Assembly (NCBI RefSeq): GCF_937920075.1
Contig: NZ_CALETI010000445.1
Location: forward strand, 1-46,780
Reading direction: 5' to 3'
Origin: an uncultured Agitococcus sp.
GTDB taxonomy: Bacteria; Pseudomonadota; Gammaproteobacteria; Pseudomonadales; Moraxellaceae
Length of the DNA stretch: 46,780 nt
The notes beneath the pieces were generated by a model, which saw only the letters and a program-made list of their open reading frames with translations, had not been told where the DNA came from and searched no databases. Of the stretch, positions 26,129 through 34,028 are shown in pieces. Position 1 is the first letter of the stretch, and every line of letters starts with the position of its first letter. A program made the position numbers and the translations under genes.

Positions 26129-27055
26129 TTATAATCCTGCTAATTTTAAGCGATTCGCATGACTACGATAAACAGATTTAGGATCAGTAGAAAAAATATC
26201 TCTCAAACCAAACATCAAATTAACTTCATCTAAATGATTCATCGAATAATCGTCGCGCAATACAACACCTAAATGACTACTACATTGACTCACCAAACCA
26301 TCATTAGCCGTACTGATAAATAAACCTGTTGCACCTACTAAAGCATCTGTTGGGTCTAAAACATTTGTTAAACGTTTTGTGCCACTCCATGAATAATATT
26401 TAACACCATTAACCGTTGCAGCACCTTGACCACATGCAGTTGTTGGCACAGCTTGAGGAAATTTTACAGTAAAAGCTGCAGACCCCTTAGTTGATAATGA
26501 GGCAATACTATTTTTGGCACTTTGATTAAAGCTACCAGCCCCATTAAACAATTCGATTATCCCTGCTAACGCATTTAATGCACCATAAGCAACAGGACTT
26601 AATACACCTGTTTGTGTCACTAAATCGGCAACAGGAGAACCTTTGACTGGGCTACCAATGGCAGTCACAGAAGCAACTTTACTAGGCATCAAACCTGCAA
26701 CATAGCGCACAGAATGTCCTCCATGACTATGACCCATCAGGTTAACTTTTGCAGCACCTGTAATTGCTAATACATCTTGAACTTGCTTTAAAAACTGTTC
26801 ACCCCTAACTTCAGAACTTTCTAAAGCAGCCACTTGCGTCACATAGACTTTTGCCCCATTGGCCTGTAAATCAGAAGGAATTTGATACCAATAATCAACA
26901 ACGCCTCCTAATAAACTTTTAAAACCAAACATACCATGCGCTAAGACAATAGGATATTTAGTTTGACTATAAGTAGAAGCAATTGCACCCTGTGTTACTA
27001 ACGATGTTGATAAGGCAACAACTAGACTAGCAAAAATCTTTTGTTGAGTTTTCAT
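26129..27055 (-). CDS. Secreted triacylglycerol lipase (family I, alpha/beta hydrolase)
   Basis: Of the in-frame starts at 27082 (TTG), 27070 and 27055 (ATG), 27055 is chosen because it puts a normal signal peptide at the N-terminus (MKTQQKIFASLVVALS, cleavage probably after AIA near 26); total 308 residues. The oxyanion region is YPIVLAHGMFGF; Ser110 lies in GHSHGG, Asp252 in NDGLV and His274 in NHLDEVN. Cys208 and Cys258 fit the single disulfide of Pseudomonas and Burkholderia lipases. Those family I.1/I.2 enzymes need the foldase Lif and leave by type II secretion; no lif gene adjoins this one. It would release fatty acids and glycerol from external fats. Confidence 0.9.
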   Translation of the reverse strand: MKTQQKIFASLVVALSTSLVTQGAIASTYSQTKYPIVLAHGMFGFKSLLGGVVDYWYQIPSDLQANGAKVYVTQVAALESSEVRGEQFLKQVQDVLAITGAAKVNLMGHSHGGHSVRYVAGLMPSKVASVTAIGSPVKGSPVADLVTQTGVLSPVAYGALNALAGIIELFNGAGSFNQSAKNSIASLSTKGSAAFTVKFPQAVPTTACGQGAATVNGVKYYSWSGTKRLTNVLDPTDALVGATGLFISTANDGLVSQCSSHLGVVLRDDYSMNHLDEVNLMFGLRDIFSTDPKSVYRSHANRLKLAGL

Positions 27056-27660
27056 ATTGTGGTGTCCCATTTTTATTGTCAATTGCGTTATTAGCTACGC
27101 AAAATTATTTTTGTTTTCGCCAAGCAATCAATTGCTTGAGTGACTAAATAATAGACGCTTTATTTTCCGATGAAAAGCATTTTTTTAACGATAAATGGTT
27201 TTCATCTATCAAAAAATTAAAAAACTGGCTGCATTATTGATTTTTTCTGTCATGATTTTGTTTTAAACTGCCAAAACCGACAAAGTTAGCTTGATAGAAT
27301 TGCTTGTTTTTTATATAGCTTTTTTTGAATTAGTTCTCAATTTTTGGCCAACAGGTTTGATTCAAACAACGCTGGAAAATCATTTTTAAATTTGTAACAA
27401 ATTATATTATTGGCAATGTTTTTTTCTCTGAAAACGGTCATTTTTGCCTTGAGTAGACTTGTTTTTATGAACTGATTGTCCTAGTATCAAAACCTGTTGA
27501 ATAAAACAACAATAATCTAACAACTTAAAAGACTAAACTCATAAAGCAAGCCATTATCTATTTGTATTGATATATTAAATAAGCTATTTATTCACTCAAA
27601 ACATAGCTTTTCTCTGCTGTACTGATTAGCCGTTTAAGTTATTAATGATGGATATTCTTT
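27056..27660. other. 605-bp AT-rich intergenic region (divergent lipase / AdeT-like copy 1)
   Basis: No convincing gene. The region separates two divergent secreted-protein genes and is richer in A and T than its surroundings. It holds a perfect 8-bp palindromic pair CAAGCAAT-CA-ATTGCTTG (27121-27138), 66 bp before the lipase start, and an 8-bp inverted repeat GATGAAAA (27169-27176) / TTTTCATC (27199-27206). A short frame at 27648 of about 14 codons overlaps the start of copy 1 and is not called as a gene. Promoters for both flanking genes must lie here, but no strong consensus pair stands out. Confidence 0.6.
27121..27138. promoter_or_regulatory. Palindrome upstream of lipase gene
   Basis: CAAGCAAT and ATTGCTTG are exact complements separated by CA, placed 66-83 bp before the lipase start codon. 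This is a suitable spot for a dimeric regulator. Confidence 0.4.
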
Positions 27661-28791
27661 ATGGCCTTCTCTTCAATCGTTACTTTCTTTAATCGCCGTG
27701 TAAGCTTTTTGGGCAAAACATTGGCTCTTGGCTTATTATCTACTAGCCTATATGCAGGTGATATTTTATCTATAGCCAATGATTTAAACCCCAATGAAGA
27801 TGGTCTTCCTCCTCCTTTAGAAAAACCACTGGATGTTTCTGTGTGCTTTTTTGATATGCAGGGCAAAAATGGTGATTTTTATAGTAAAGCAAAAGATTTA
27901 GCTTTAATTGCCAAACGTTGGAATGTCATTGCCAATATTAAAGTGTTTACTGATGAACGTGTTGCAGCCGAAAATTTTAAGGCTGGCCAATGTGATGCAG
28001 CAGGGATTTCAACCATGCGCGCACGGCAATTTAATTTATTTATGGGCAGTATTGAAGCTGTGGGTGGGATCACTACTTATGAGCAATTACGTTTATTATT
28101 GCGTATTTTACTAGATCCTAAAATCTCGCAATTAACTATTACTGAGCCATATCAAATTTTAGGCGTATTACCAGTGGGAGGCACATACATTCATGTTCGT
28201 GATCGTATGATTAACTCTGTCGAAAAAGCAGCAGGTAAAAAAATTGCCGTATTAGATTGGGATAAATCGCAAACTGAAATAGTTAATAAAATTGGCGCAC
28301 ATCCCGTTCCCTCTAATTTATCTAACTTTGCAAGCAAATTTAATAATGGCCAAGTTGATATTATTGTTGCTCCCGCATTAGTTTATAGACCTTTTGAATT
28401 AAATCGAGGTTTAGGCGAAACAGGTGGTATTTATCGTTTACCATTAACACAAATGACCGCTAGTTTTGTCATTAATCGTGCCAAAATCAAACAAAAACTT
28501 CCAGATTTAGATGAAAAACTTGTTGCATTCAGAACAATAGCCGATAAATTTATTGATCAAATTTTAACACAAACTTACCAATGGATTGATCGAGAAGAAG
28601 CTGCAATTCCAAGTAAATATTGGTTAACAATTGATCCAGATAATGAACAAAAATACTGGAACATGCTAAAAACCGCGCGTATTGAAATGACTAAACAAGG
28701 TTATTACGACCCTAAAATGATTAGTATTTTAAAACGAGTACGCTGCAAAACTAATCCAGAACGCGCTGAATGTAGTCAAACCGACGAATAG
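27661..28791 (+). CDS. AdeT1/2-like periplasmic solute-binding family protein, copy 1
   Basis: A 376-residue exported protein (signal peptide with cleavage probably after SLYA, near residue 32). Its core matches the AdeT1/2 (DUF6091) putative solute-binding family: VCFFDMQGKNGDFYSKAKDL, FTDERVAAENFKAGQCDAAG, FNNGQVDIIVAP and the tail VRCK...AECS. Four Cys are shared with the other copies: C62, C111 (49 apart), C362 and C371 (C-x8-C), suggesting two disulfides. An N-terminal stretch ending GLPPPLEKPL is shared only with copy 2. The family was once reported as an RND-type efflux component, but a single signal peptide and no membrane helices argue for a soluble periplasmic protein. No transporter genes adjoin it. 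The ligand is unknown. Confidence 0.85.
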   Translation: MAFSSIVTFFNRRVSFLGKTLALGLLSTSLYAGDILSIANDLNPNEDGLPPPLEKPLDVSVCFFDMQGKNGDFYSKAKDLALIAKRWNVIANIKVFTDERVAAENFKAGQCDAAGISTMRARQFNLFMGSIEAVGGITTYEQLRLLLRILLDPKISQLTITEPYQILGVLPVGGTYIHVRDRMINSVEKAAGKKIAVLDWDKSQTEIVNKIGAHPVPSNLSNFASKFNNGQVDIIVAPALVYRPFELNRGLGETGGIYRLPLTQMTASFVINRAKIKQKLPDLDEKLVAFRTIADKFIDQILTQTYQWIDREEAAIPSKYWLTIDPDNEQKYWNMLKTARIEMTKQGYYDPKMISILKRVRCKTNPERAECSQTDE

Positions 28792-28796
28792 TTTTA

Positions 28797-28880
28797 TTAA
28801 CATGACATTTGACACTGATCTATTGAAAAACCATTGATTACACTAATGTAAACAATAATGAGCATTAAATGTCATGTTAA
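28797..28880. repeat. 14-bp inverted repeat spanning the copy 1-copy 2 gap and copy 2 start codon
   Basis: TTAACATGACATTT (28797-28810) is the exact reverse complement of AAATGTCATGTTAA (28867-28880). One G-T and one A-T pair can extend the stem inward to 16 bp. The loop is about 52 bases. The right arm contains the ATG of copy 2 (28874-28876) and the left arm starts 6 bases after the copy 1 stop, so the mRNA hairpin would bury the second start codon. Confidence 0.75.
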
Positions 28881-29980
28881 AATTCTTACAAAAAATGATA
28901 TTAGCTGTCTGCTGTTGGGTACTAATAACAACCACTAGCCATGCAACAGAAGTTATGACTTTTGGTCAAGCATTAAAACCCGGTGAAAATGGTCTTCCTC
29001 CTCCTTTAGAAAAACCACTTTATATTTCCGTTTGTTTATTTGATATTTTAGGGAAAAATGGCGACATTTATAGTCGTGCTAAAGATTTAACCTTGCTTGC
29101 ACGCCGTTGGAACGTATTTGTTGATATACAAGTTTTTACCGATGAACGTATCACAGCCGAGAATTTTAAAGCAGGTCAATGTGATGCAGCAGGAATTTCT
29201 ACCCTACGTGCGCGTCAATTTAATCAATTTATTGGCAGTATTGATGCTGTAGGGGCTGTGCCTTCTTATGCTCATATGCGTACAGTGTTACACACTTTGC
29301 TTGAGCCAAAAGTTATTCCTTTATCTATTACCGAGCCTTATCAAATTGTTGGTGTTATGCCAATTGGCGCGCTCTATGTCATGGTACGCGACCGCTCAAT
29401 TAACTCCATTGAAAAAGCAGCAGGTAAAAAAATTGCTGTTTTGGATTGGGATAAATCTCAAGCCAAAATGGTACAAAAATTAGGTGCTCAACCTGTCGCC
29501 TCAGATATTACTAACTTTGCAGGTAAATTTAACAATGGCCAAGTAGATATTATTGCTGCACCAGCTATTGCTTTTAAAGCGATGGAACTTTATCGCGGTT
29601 TAGGTGATACAGGAGCAATTTATAATTTTCCTTTAGCTCAAATCACAGGAAGCTTAGTCATTAATCGCGAAAAAATCCGTGCCAAGTTACCTGATCTAGA
29701 TCAAAAAATTATGAGTTTGCGTGAAGTTGGTGTACAGTTTTTGGATAAAGTCCTTGACCAAATGTTTGCTTTTATTGATAAAGAGGAAGCGGCCATTCCT
29801 GCTAAATATTGGATGAAAATTCCAGAACAGGATTATGCCAAATATAACCAAATGATGCGTGAAGCTCGTATTTTGATGACCAAAGATGGCGTATATGATC
29901 CACGAATGATGAAATTATTAAAAAAAGTACGTTGCAAACATGAACCGAGTTTAGCGGAGTGTTCAACAAATGATGAATAG
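28874..29980 (+). CDS. AdeT1/2-like periplasmic solute-binding family protein, copy 2
   Basis: A 368-residue paralogue of copy 1 with signal peptide (MILAVCCWVLITTTSHA, cleavage near residue 24). Cys54, Cys103, Cys354 and Cys363 keep the shared spacing. It has the same GLPPPLEKPL insertion as copy 1, with about 30 nearly identical bases there, while a central 89-bp stretch is nearly identical to copy 3. The ATG sits inside an inverted repeat arm and has only a weak GAG 11 bases upstream, so expression may depend on copy 1 translation or on melting of the hairpin. A terminator follows at 30009. Confidence 0.85.
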   Translation: MLKFLQKMILAVCCWVLITTTSHATEVMTFGQALKPGENGLPPPLEKPLYISVCLFDILGKNGDIYSRAKDLTLLARRWNVFVDIQVFTDERITAENFKAGQCDAAGISTLRARQFNQFIGSIDAVGAVPSYAHMRTVLHTLLEPKVIPLSITEPYQIVGVMPIGALYVMVRDRSINSIEKAAGKKIAVLDWDKSQAKMVQKLGAQPVASDITNFAGKFNNGQVDIIAAPAIAFKAMELYRGLGDTGAIYNFPLAQITGSLVINREKIRAKLPDLDQKIMSLREVGVQFLDKVLDQMFAFIDKEEAAIPAKYWMKIPEQDYAKYNQMMREARILMTKDGVYDPRMMKLLKKVRCKHEPSLAECSTNDE

Positions 29981-30008
29981 TTATTGATAATAAAAAAGAA
30001 AAACATTT

Positions 30009-30041
30009 CAAAACAGCCAATGTGCTGTTTTGTTATTTTTT
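30009..30041 (+). terminator. Terminator after AdeT-like copy 2
   Basis: CAAAACAGC (30009-30017) pairs exactly with GCTGTTTTG (30024-30032), loop CAATGT, followed by TTATTTTTTT. It separates copies 1-2 from copy 3. Confidence 0.8.
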
Positions 30042-30097
30042 TATAATCATAGATTGATAACAATTATTTTACTTACTAACAACCAGAGAAGCGTAAT

Positions 30098-31144
30098 ATG
30101 AAAAAAAATCTTGTTTTGGCCTCAACCGTACTTAGTACGCTGGTTAGCTCTTGGGCAATCGCAGCACCTGCCAATGCTGAATTTCCTCAAACTGTCAAAA
30201 TGAAATTTTGTATTTTTGATATTGCAGGCACTAAAGGTGATGCCTACACCTATGCCAAAGATTTGGTCTTAGAAGCTAAAAAGTGGAATTTAGATGTTGA
30301 TTTAAAAGTTTATACTGATGAACGTGTCGCTGCTGAAGATTTTAAAGCAGGTCAATGTGAAGGTGTGGCGATTTCTACCATGCGCGCTAAGCAATTTAAC
30401 TTCTTTATTGGTAGTGTTGACTCACCTGGCTCTTTACCAACCTTCAAACACGTACGTGAATTAGTTAACACCTTAGCAAACCCTAAATTAAATAATTTAA
30501 CAATCAATGGCCCCTATCAAGTTGCTGCCTTAATTCCTTTAGGTGGTGCTTATGTTTTTGTGAATGACAAAAAAATTAACTCTGTCGAAAAAGCGGCTGG
30601 AAAAAAAGTTGCCGTATTAGACTTCGATAAAGCTCAAGCAAAAATTGTGCAAAAACTAGGTGCTCAACCTGTTGCCTCAGATATTACTAACTTTGCAGGC
30701 AAATTTAACAATGGTCAAGTAGATATTATTGGTGCACCTGCGGTTGCCTTCCGTCCTTTAGAGTTATACCGTGGATTGGGTGAAAACGGTGCAATTTTCC
30801 GCTTTCCATTAGTACAAGTCACCGCTTCTATTTTAATCAATCGTGAAAAATACAAAGATATTCCTGATTTTGACCAACGTATCATTAAAATGCGTCAGTT
30901 TGCTGCAACCAAAATGGATATGGTCGAAAAGCTTGTTGCTAAAAGTGAAGCAGATATTCCAGCAAAATATTGGTTAGACTTAACGCCTGCTGATAAAGAA
31001 AAATATACTGCACTGATGCGCGAAGCACGTATCAGTATGACCAAAGAAGGCTTTTATGATGCTAAAATGATGGTGTTATTAAAGAAAATTCGCTGTAAGT
31101 TTGAACCTACACTTGCTGAGTGTTCAACTAAAGACGAGACATAA
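30098..31144 (+). CDS. AdeT1/2-like periplasmic solute-binding family protein, copy 3
   Basis: A 348-residue paralogue with signal peptide (cleavage near ANA, residue 27) and no GLPPPLEKPL insertion, so its mature part begins almost directly at the core MKFCIFDIAGTKGDAY. Cys38, Cys87, Cys333 and Cys342 are conserved. GAGAAG precedes the ATG. It lies between two terminators (30009 and 31155), so it is probably transcribed alone. TATAAT at 30042-30047, which overlaps the end of the upstream T tract, is a possible -10. Codon choice is somewhat more biased than in copies 1 and 2, suggesting it may be the better expressed member. Confidence 0.86.
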   Translation: MKKNLVLASTVLSTLVSSWAIAAPANAEFPQTVKMKFCIFDIAGTKGDAYTYAKDLVLEAKKWNLDVDLKVYTDERVAAEDFKAGQCEGVAISTMRAKQFNFFIGSVDSPGSLPTFKHVRELVNTLANPKLNNLTINGPYQVAALIPLGGAYVFVNDKKINSVEKAAGKKVAVLDFDKAQAKIVQKLGAQPVASDITNFAGKFNNGQVDIIGAPAVAFRPLELYRGLGENGAIFRFPLVQVTASILINREKYKDIPDFDQRIIKMRQFAATKMDMVEKLVAKSEADIPAKYWLDLTPADKEKYTALMREARISMTKEGFYDAKMMVLLKKIRCKFEPTLAECSTKDET

Positions 31145-31154
31145 CACTCAATCC

Positions 31155-31180
31155 ATCCCCTCTAATTAGAGGGGATTTTA
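31155..31180. terminator. Bidirectional terminator between copy 3 and sthA
   Basis: ATCCCCTCT (31155-31163) and AGAGGGGAT (31168-31176) with loop AATT, followed by TTTA. It is shared by the convergent genes on both sides. Confidence 0.8.
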
Positions 31181-31191
31181 TTGTGTATTCC

Positions 31192-32583
31192 CTAAAACAA
31201 CCTATTTAATCCATTTAATGCCGCAACACGATACGCTTCAGCCATTGTCGGATAATTAAAGGTTGTATTGGCAAAATATTGCAAGGTATTCCCACCATTC
31301 TTTTGTTGCATAATTGCTTGTCCAATATGAACAATTTCTGCTGCATTGTTACCAAAACAATGAATCCCCAAAATCTCTAATGTCTCGCGATGAAAAAGTA
31401 TTTTTAACATCCCTACTGTTTCACCCGTAATTTGTGCACGCGCTAAATGTCTAAAAAAAGCCTGACCAACCTCATAAGGTACTTGTTCTTCAGTCAGTTG
31501 CTTTTCGGTTTTACCTAATGATGAAATTTCTGGAATGGTATAAATACCCGTTGGTACGTCTTCAACATGAGGCGTATCTTTTAAGCCCAAAATATGCGCA
31601 GCGGCACAACGTCCTTGATCGTAAGCCGCTGAAGCTAACGACGGCCAACCAATCACATCGCCTGCTGCAAATATATTAGAAATAGAGGTTCGATATTGTT
31701 TATCGACCGCTATTTGACCACGACTATTAGCATTTACGCCAATTTGATCTAAAGCTAAATTGTCAGTATTTCCTGTGCGCCCATTACACCATAAAATAGC
31801 ATCTGCTTTAATCTTTTTGCCTGATTTTAAATGCAAAACCACATAATCATCAAAAGTTTCAACATAATCATATTGCTCTTGATGACGAATTAACACCCCC
31901 AATTCACGCAAATAATAAGACAGCGCATCGGCAATTTCATCATCTAAATACGATAATAACTGCTGCTGAGTATTAATCAGATCAACCTTGTAACCTAAAC
32001 CAACAAATATACTCGCGTATTCACAACCAATAACGCCTGCACCATAAATAATCAATTTATGAACGGGGTAATTTAATGTCAAAATTTTATCACTGTCAAA
32101 AATACGAGGATGCGAAAAATCAATATCTGTAGGATGATAAGGGCGACTTCCTGTGGCTAATACTGCATTTTCAAAGGTCAAAATCTCATGACCACCTTCA
32201 ATTGTCGTCACTTTTAAGGTATGTTCATCGACAAATTGCGCTTGACCAAAATACATATCAACACGATTTCGATCATAAAAACGGGTATGTACCTCTACTT
32301 GTTGTTCAATAATTTTATGTGCACGTGCCAATACTTGTGATAATGGAACATTACGCAACTCTCCTACACGTTGAAACATCGAGTCACGTTGATATCTCAT
32401 AATATTAAAAACCGTTTGACGCAACGCTTTAGATGGAATTGTGCCGACATGAGTACAATTACCACCTACTTGTGGACGTGCATCTATCACAGCAACTTTT
32501 TTGCCTTCTTTAGTGAGTTTCATTGCCGCCCCTTCACCTGCTGGGCCAGCTCCAACAACGATTACATCATAATCATAAGACAT
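31192..32583 (-). CDS. sthA: Soluble pyridine nucleotide transhydrogenase
   Basis: A 463-residue FAD protein that passes hydride between NADPH and NAD+, adjusting cofactor balance in the cytoplasm. GAGPAGEGAA binds FAD and IYGAGVIGCEYA binds NAD(P). The lipoamide-dehydrogenase-like redox motif is degenerate, GGNCTHVGTIPSKALR, with only Cys43 left, which is the mark of SthA rather than of disulfide reductases. The start has GGGAGA 7 bases upstream. It interrupts the AdeT-like series on the opposite strand. Confidence 0.95.
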   Translation of the reverse strand: MSYDYDVIVVGAGPAGEGAAMKLTKEGKKVAVIDARPQVGGNCTHVGTIPSKALRQTVFNIMRYQRDSMFQRVGELRNVPLSQVLARAHKIIEQQVEVHTRFYDRNRVDMYFGQAQFVDEHTLKVTTIEGGHEILTFENAVLATGSRPYHPTDIDFSHPRIFDSDKILTLNYPVHKLIIYGAGVIGCEYASIFVGLGYKVDLINTQQQLLSYLDDEIADALSYYLRELGVLIRHQEQYDYVETFDDYVVLHLKSGKKIKADAILWCNGRTGNTDNLALDQIGVNANSRGQIAVDKQYRTSISNIFAAGDVIGWPSLASAAYDQGRCAAAHILGLKDTPHVEDVPTGIYTIPEISSLGKTEKQLTEEQVPYEVGQAFFRHLARAQITGETVGMLKILFHRETLEILGIHCFGNNAAEIVHIGQAIMQQKNGGNTLQYFANTTFNYPTMAEAYRVAALNGLNRLF

Positions 32584-32720
32584 TATTTGTCTCCCTTTTA
32601 AAAATATCAGTCACCCATAAAATGGGTATATTTATTTAAAATACAATAACTAATTGAATTTAATAAATTTTTGTTAATTAACTCATATAAAATTATTAAA
32701 TATTGATAAATTATGCCATT

Positions 32721-32735
32721 TACTGTCTAACAGTA
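32721..32735. promoter_or_regulatory. Palindrome in the sthA / copy 4 divergent region
   Basis: TACTGT-CTA-ACAGTA is a perfect 6-bp half-site pair about 90 bp before copy 4 and 138 bp before sthA. It is a possible operator for either gene. Confidence 0.35.
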
Positions 32736-32782
32736 GGACAACATAAAATCAATTTGTCACAAAACAATGCTAAATTATCTGT

Positions 32783-32802
32783 ACTAATGAGTACACATTA
32801 GT
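32783..32802. promoter_or_regulatory. Palindrome before AdeT-like copy 4
   Basis: ACTAATG-AGTACA-CATTAGT, 7-bp perfect arms, ends 21 bp before the copy 4 start, with TTGTCA 24 bp further upstream as a possible -35. It could be an operator or a leader hairpin. Confidence 0.35.
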
Positions 32803-32823
32803 TTTTCAAGTGAGGTACGAATT

Positions 32824-33870
32824 ATGGTACGTTTATCAACGACTAAATACGTAACAGGACTTGCGTTAATTAGCTCCTTATATACAGCAAATGTGTTTGC
32901 TGCTCCACTTAATCCGCTAAGTAAACCACTAAATATGACTTTTTGCGTTTATGATGTGGCAGGTAATGGCGGCGATTTATACCGCTACGCAAAAGACTTG
33001 TCTTTGTTTGCTCAAAAATGGAATGTCAACGCTAAAATTAGAGCCTATACCGATGAACGGGTGATTGCCGAAGATTTTAAAGCAAATCAATGTGATGGTA
33101 TTGCTGTTAGCACATTACGTGCTAAACAATTTAATAATTTTGTTGGAAGTATTGACTCTATTGGTTCTGCACCAAGCTATCGACATATTAAAGAATTAGT
33201 CAGCACCTTTAATCACCCTAAAATTGCACCGCTCACCATACAAGGTGATTATCAAGTTGTTACTGTGATGCCTTTAGGGGCAAGCTATGTCATGGTCAAT
33301 AATCGACATATTGACTCGGTAGAAAAAGCGACTGGTAAAAAAGTAGCTGTGATTGAGACCGATAAAGCTCACAGTAAATTAGTCCATTTATTAGGTGCTC
33401 AAGCAATTAATACGGATTTTTATAATTTTGCAAATTTATTTAATAATGGCCAAGTAGATATTATTACTGCTCCTGCGATTGCTTTTAAACCCTTAGAGTT
33501 GTCTAAAGGTTTAAGTTATTATGGTGGTATTTATCGTTTACCAATTATGCAAATGACGGGTACAGTTTTAATTAATCGAACTAATCTTGCTAAACAAATT
33601 CCAGATTTAGATTTACGTTTAGAGCGAATTCGTCAATATGCTTTAGGTGAAATGGACAAAACGATTGCCTATATCGAGAAAACTGAAAAAGCTATTCCAC
33701 AACAATATTGGTTGGATTTATCTGACGCCGAAAAAAATCGTTATATCACCATGATGCGCGAAGCACGTAACCATCTAACCAAAGAAGGCTATTACGATGA
33801 ACGCATGATGAATTTAATGAAAAAAGTACGCTGCAAAATCAGTCCATCCGACAGTGAATGTGGCGTTTAA
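32824..33870 (+). CDS. AdeT1/2-like periplasmic solute-binding family protein, copy 4
   Basis: A 348-residue paralogue with signal peptide (cleavage near VFA, residue 26). Core blocks are TFCVYDVAGNGGDLYRYAKDL, near 39-59, TDERVIAEDFKANQCDG, LFNNGQVDIITAPA, and the tail VRCKISPSDSECGV, which lacks the acidic DE end of the other copies. Cys41, Cys90, Cys337 and Cys346 are kept. It is the most divergent member in the middle region (VIETDKAHSKLVHLLGAQA). GAGG precedes the ATG at good distance, and it has its own promoter region and terminator. Confidence 0.85.
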   Translation: MVRLSTTKYVTGLALISSLYTANVFAAPLNPLSKPLNMTFCVYDVAGNGGDLYRYAKDLSLFAQKWNVNAKIRAYTDERVIAEDFKANQCDGIAVSTLRAKQFNNFVGSIDSIGSAPSYRHIKELVSTFNHPKIAPLTIQGDYQVVTVMPLGASYVMVNNRHIDSVEKATGKKVAVIETDKAHSKLVHLLGAQAINTDFYNFANLFNNGQVDIITAPAIAFKPLELSKGLSYYGGIYRLPIMQMTGTVLINRTNLAKQIPDLDLRLERIRQYALGEMDKTIAYIEKTEKAIPQQYWLDLSDAEKNRYITMMREARNHLTKEGYYDERMMNLMKKVRCKISPSDSECGV

Positions 33871-33927
33871 ATGACTTGAGACTTGAGCGATATTTGCGAT
33901 TAAAAGTGTCAGTCCTCTCTTTTAAAG

Positions 33928-33953
33928 GCAGTGTTTTGTTAAACACTGCTTTT
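33928..33953 (+). terminator. Terminator after AdeT-like copy 4
   Basis: GCAGTGTTT (33928-33936) pairs exactly with AAACACTGC (33941-33949), loop TGTT, followed by TTTT. Confidence 0.8.
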
Positions 33954-34028
33954 GTTCACATAAGATTACGTTCTTCATAACTATCTTTTGTTAGCATAGA
34001 CCCGTTTTTTGGTTTACAACTAGATGGG

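Noticed and set aside
27648..27695. Short overlapping frame of about 14-15 codons before AdeT-like copy 1
   Set aside because: It has no ribosome site, no recognisable sequence and overlaps the copy 1 start; chance is sufficient.
27661..31144. Tandem paralogues as a mobile element or phage insertion
   Set aside because: No transposase, integrase, terminal repeats or target duplication were seen, and base use matches the surroundings.
31192..32583. sthA frame as dihydrolipoamide dehydrogenase
   Set aside because: The second redox Cys is missing (CTHVGT), and the N-terminus and length fit soluble transhydrogenase.
27661..33870. The AdeT-like proteins as RND efflux pumps
   Set aside because: RND pumps have about 1000 residues and 12 helices; these have about 350 residues, one signal peptide and no membrane helices.
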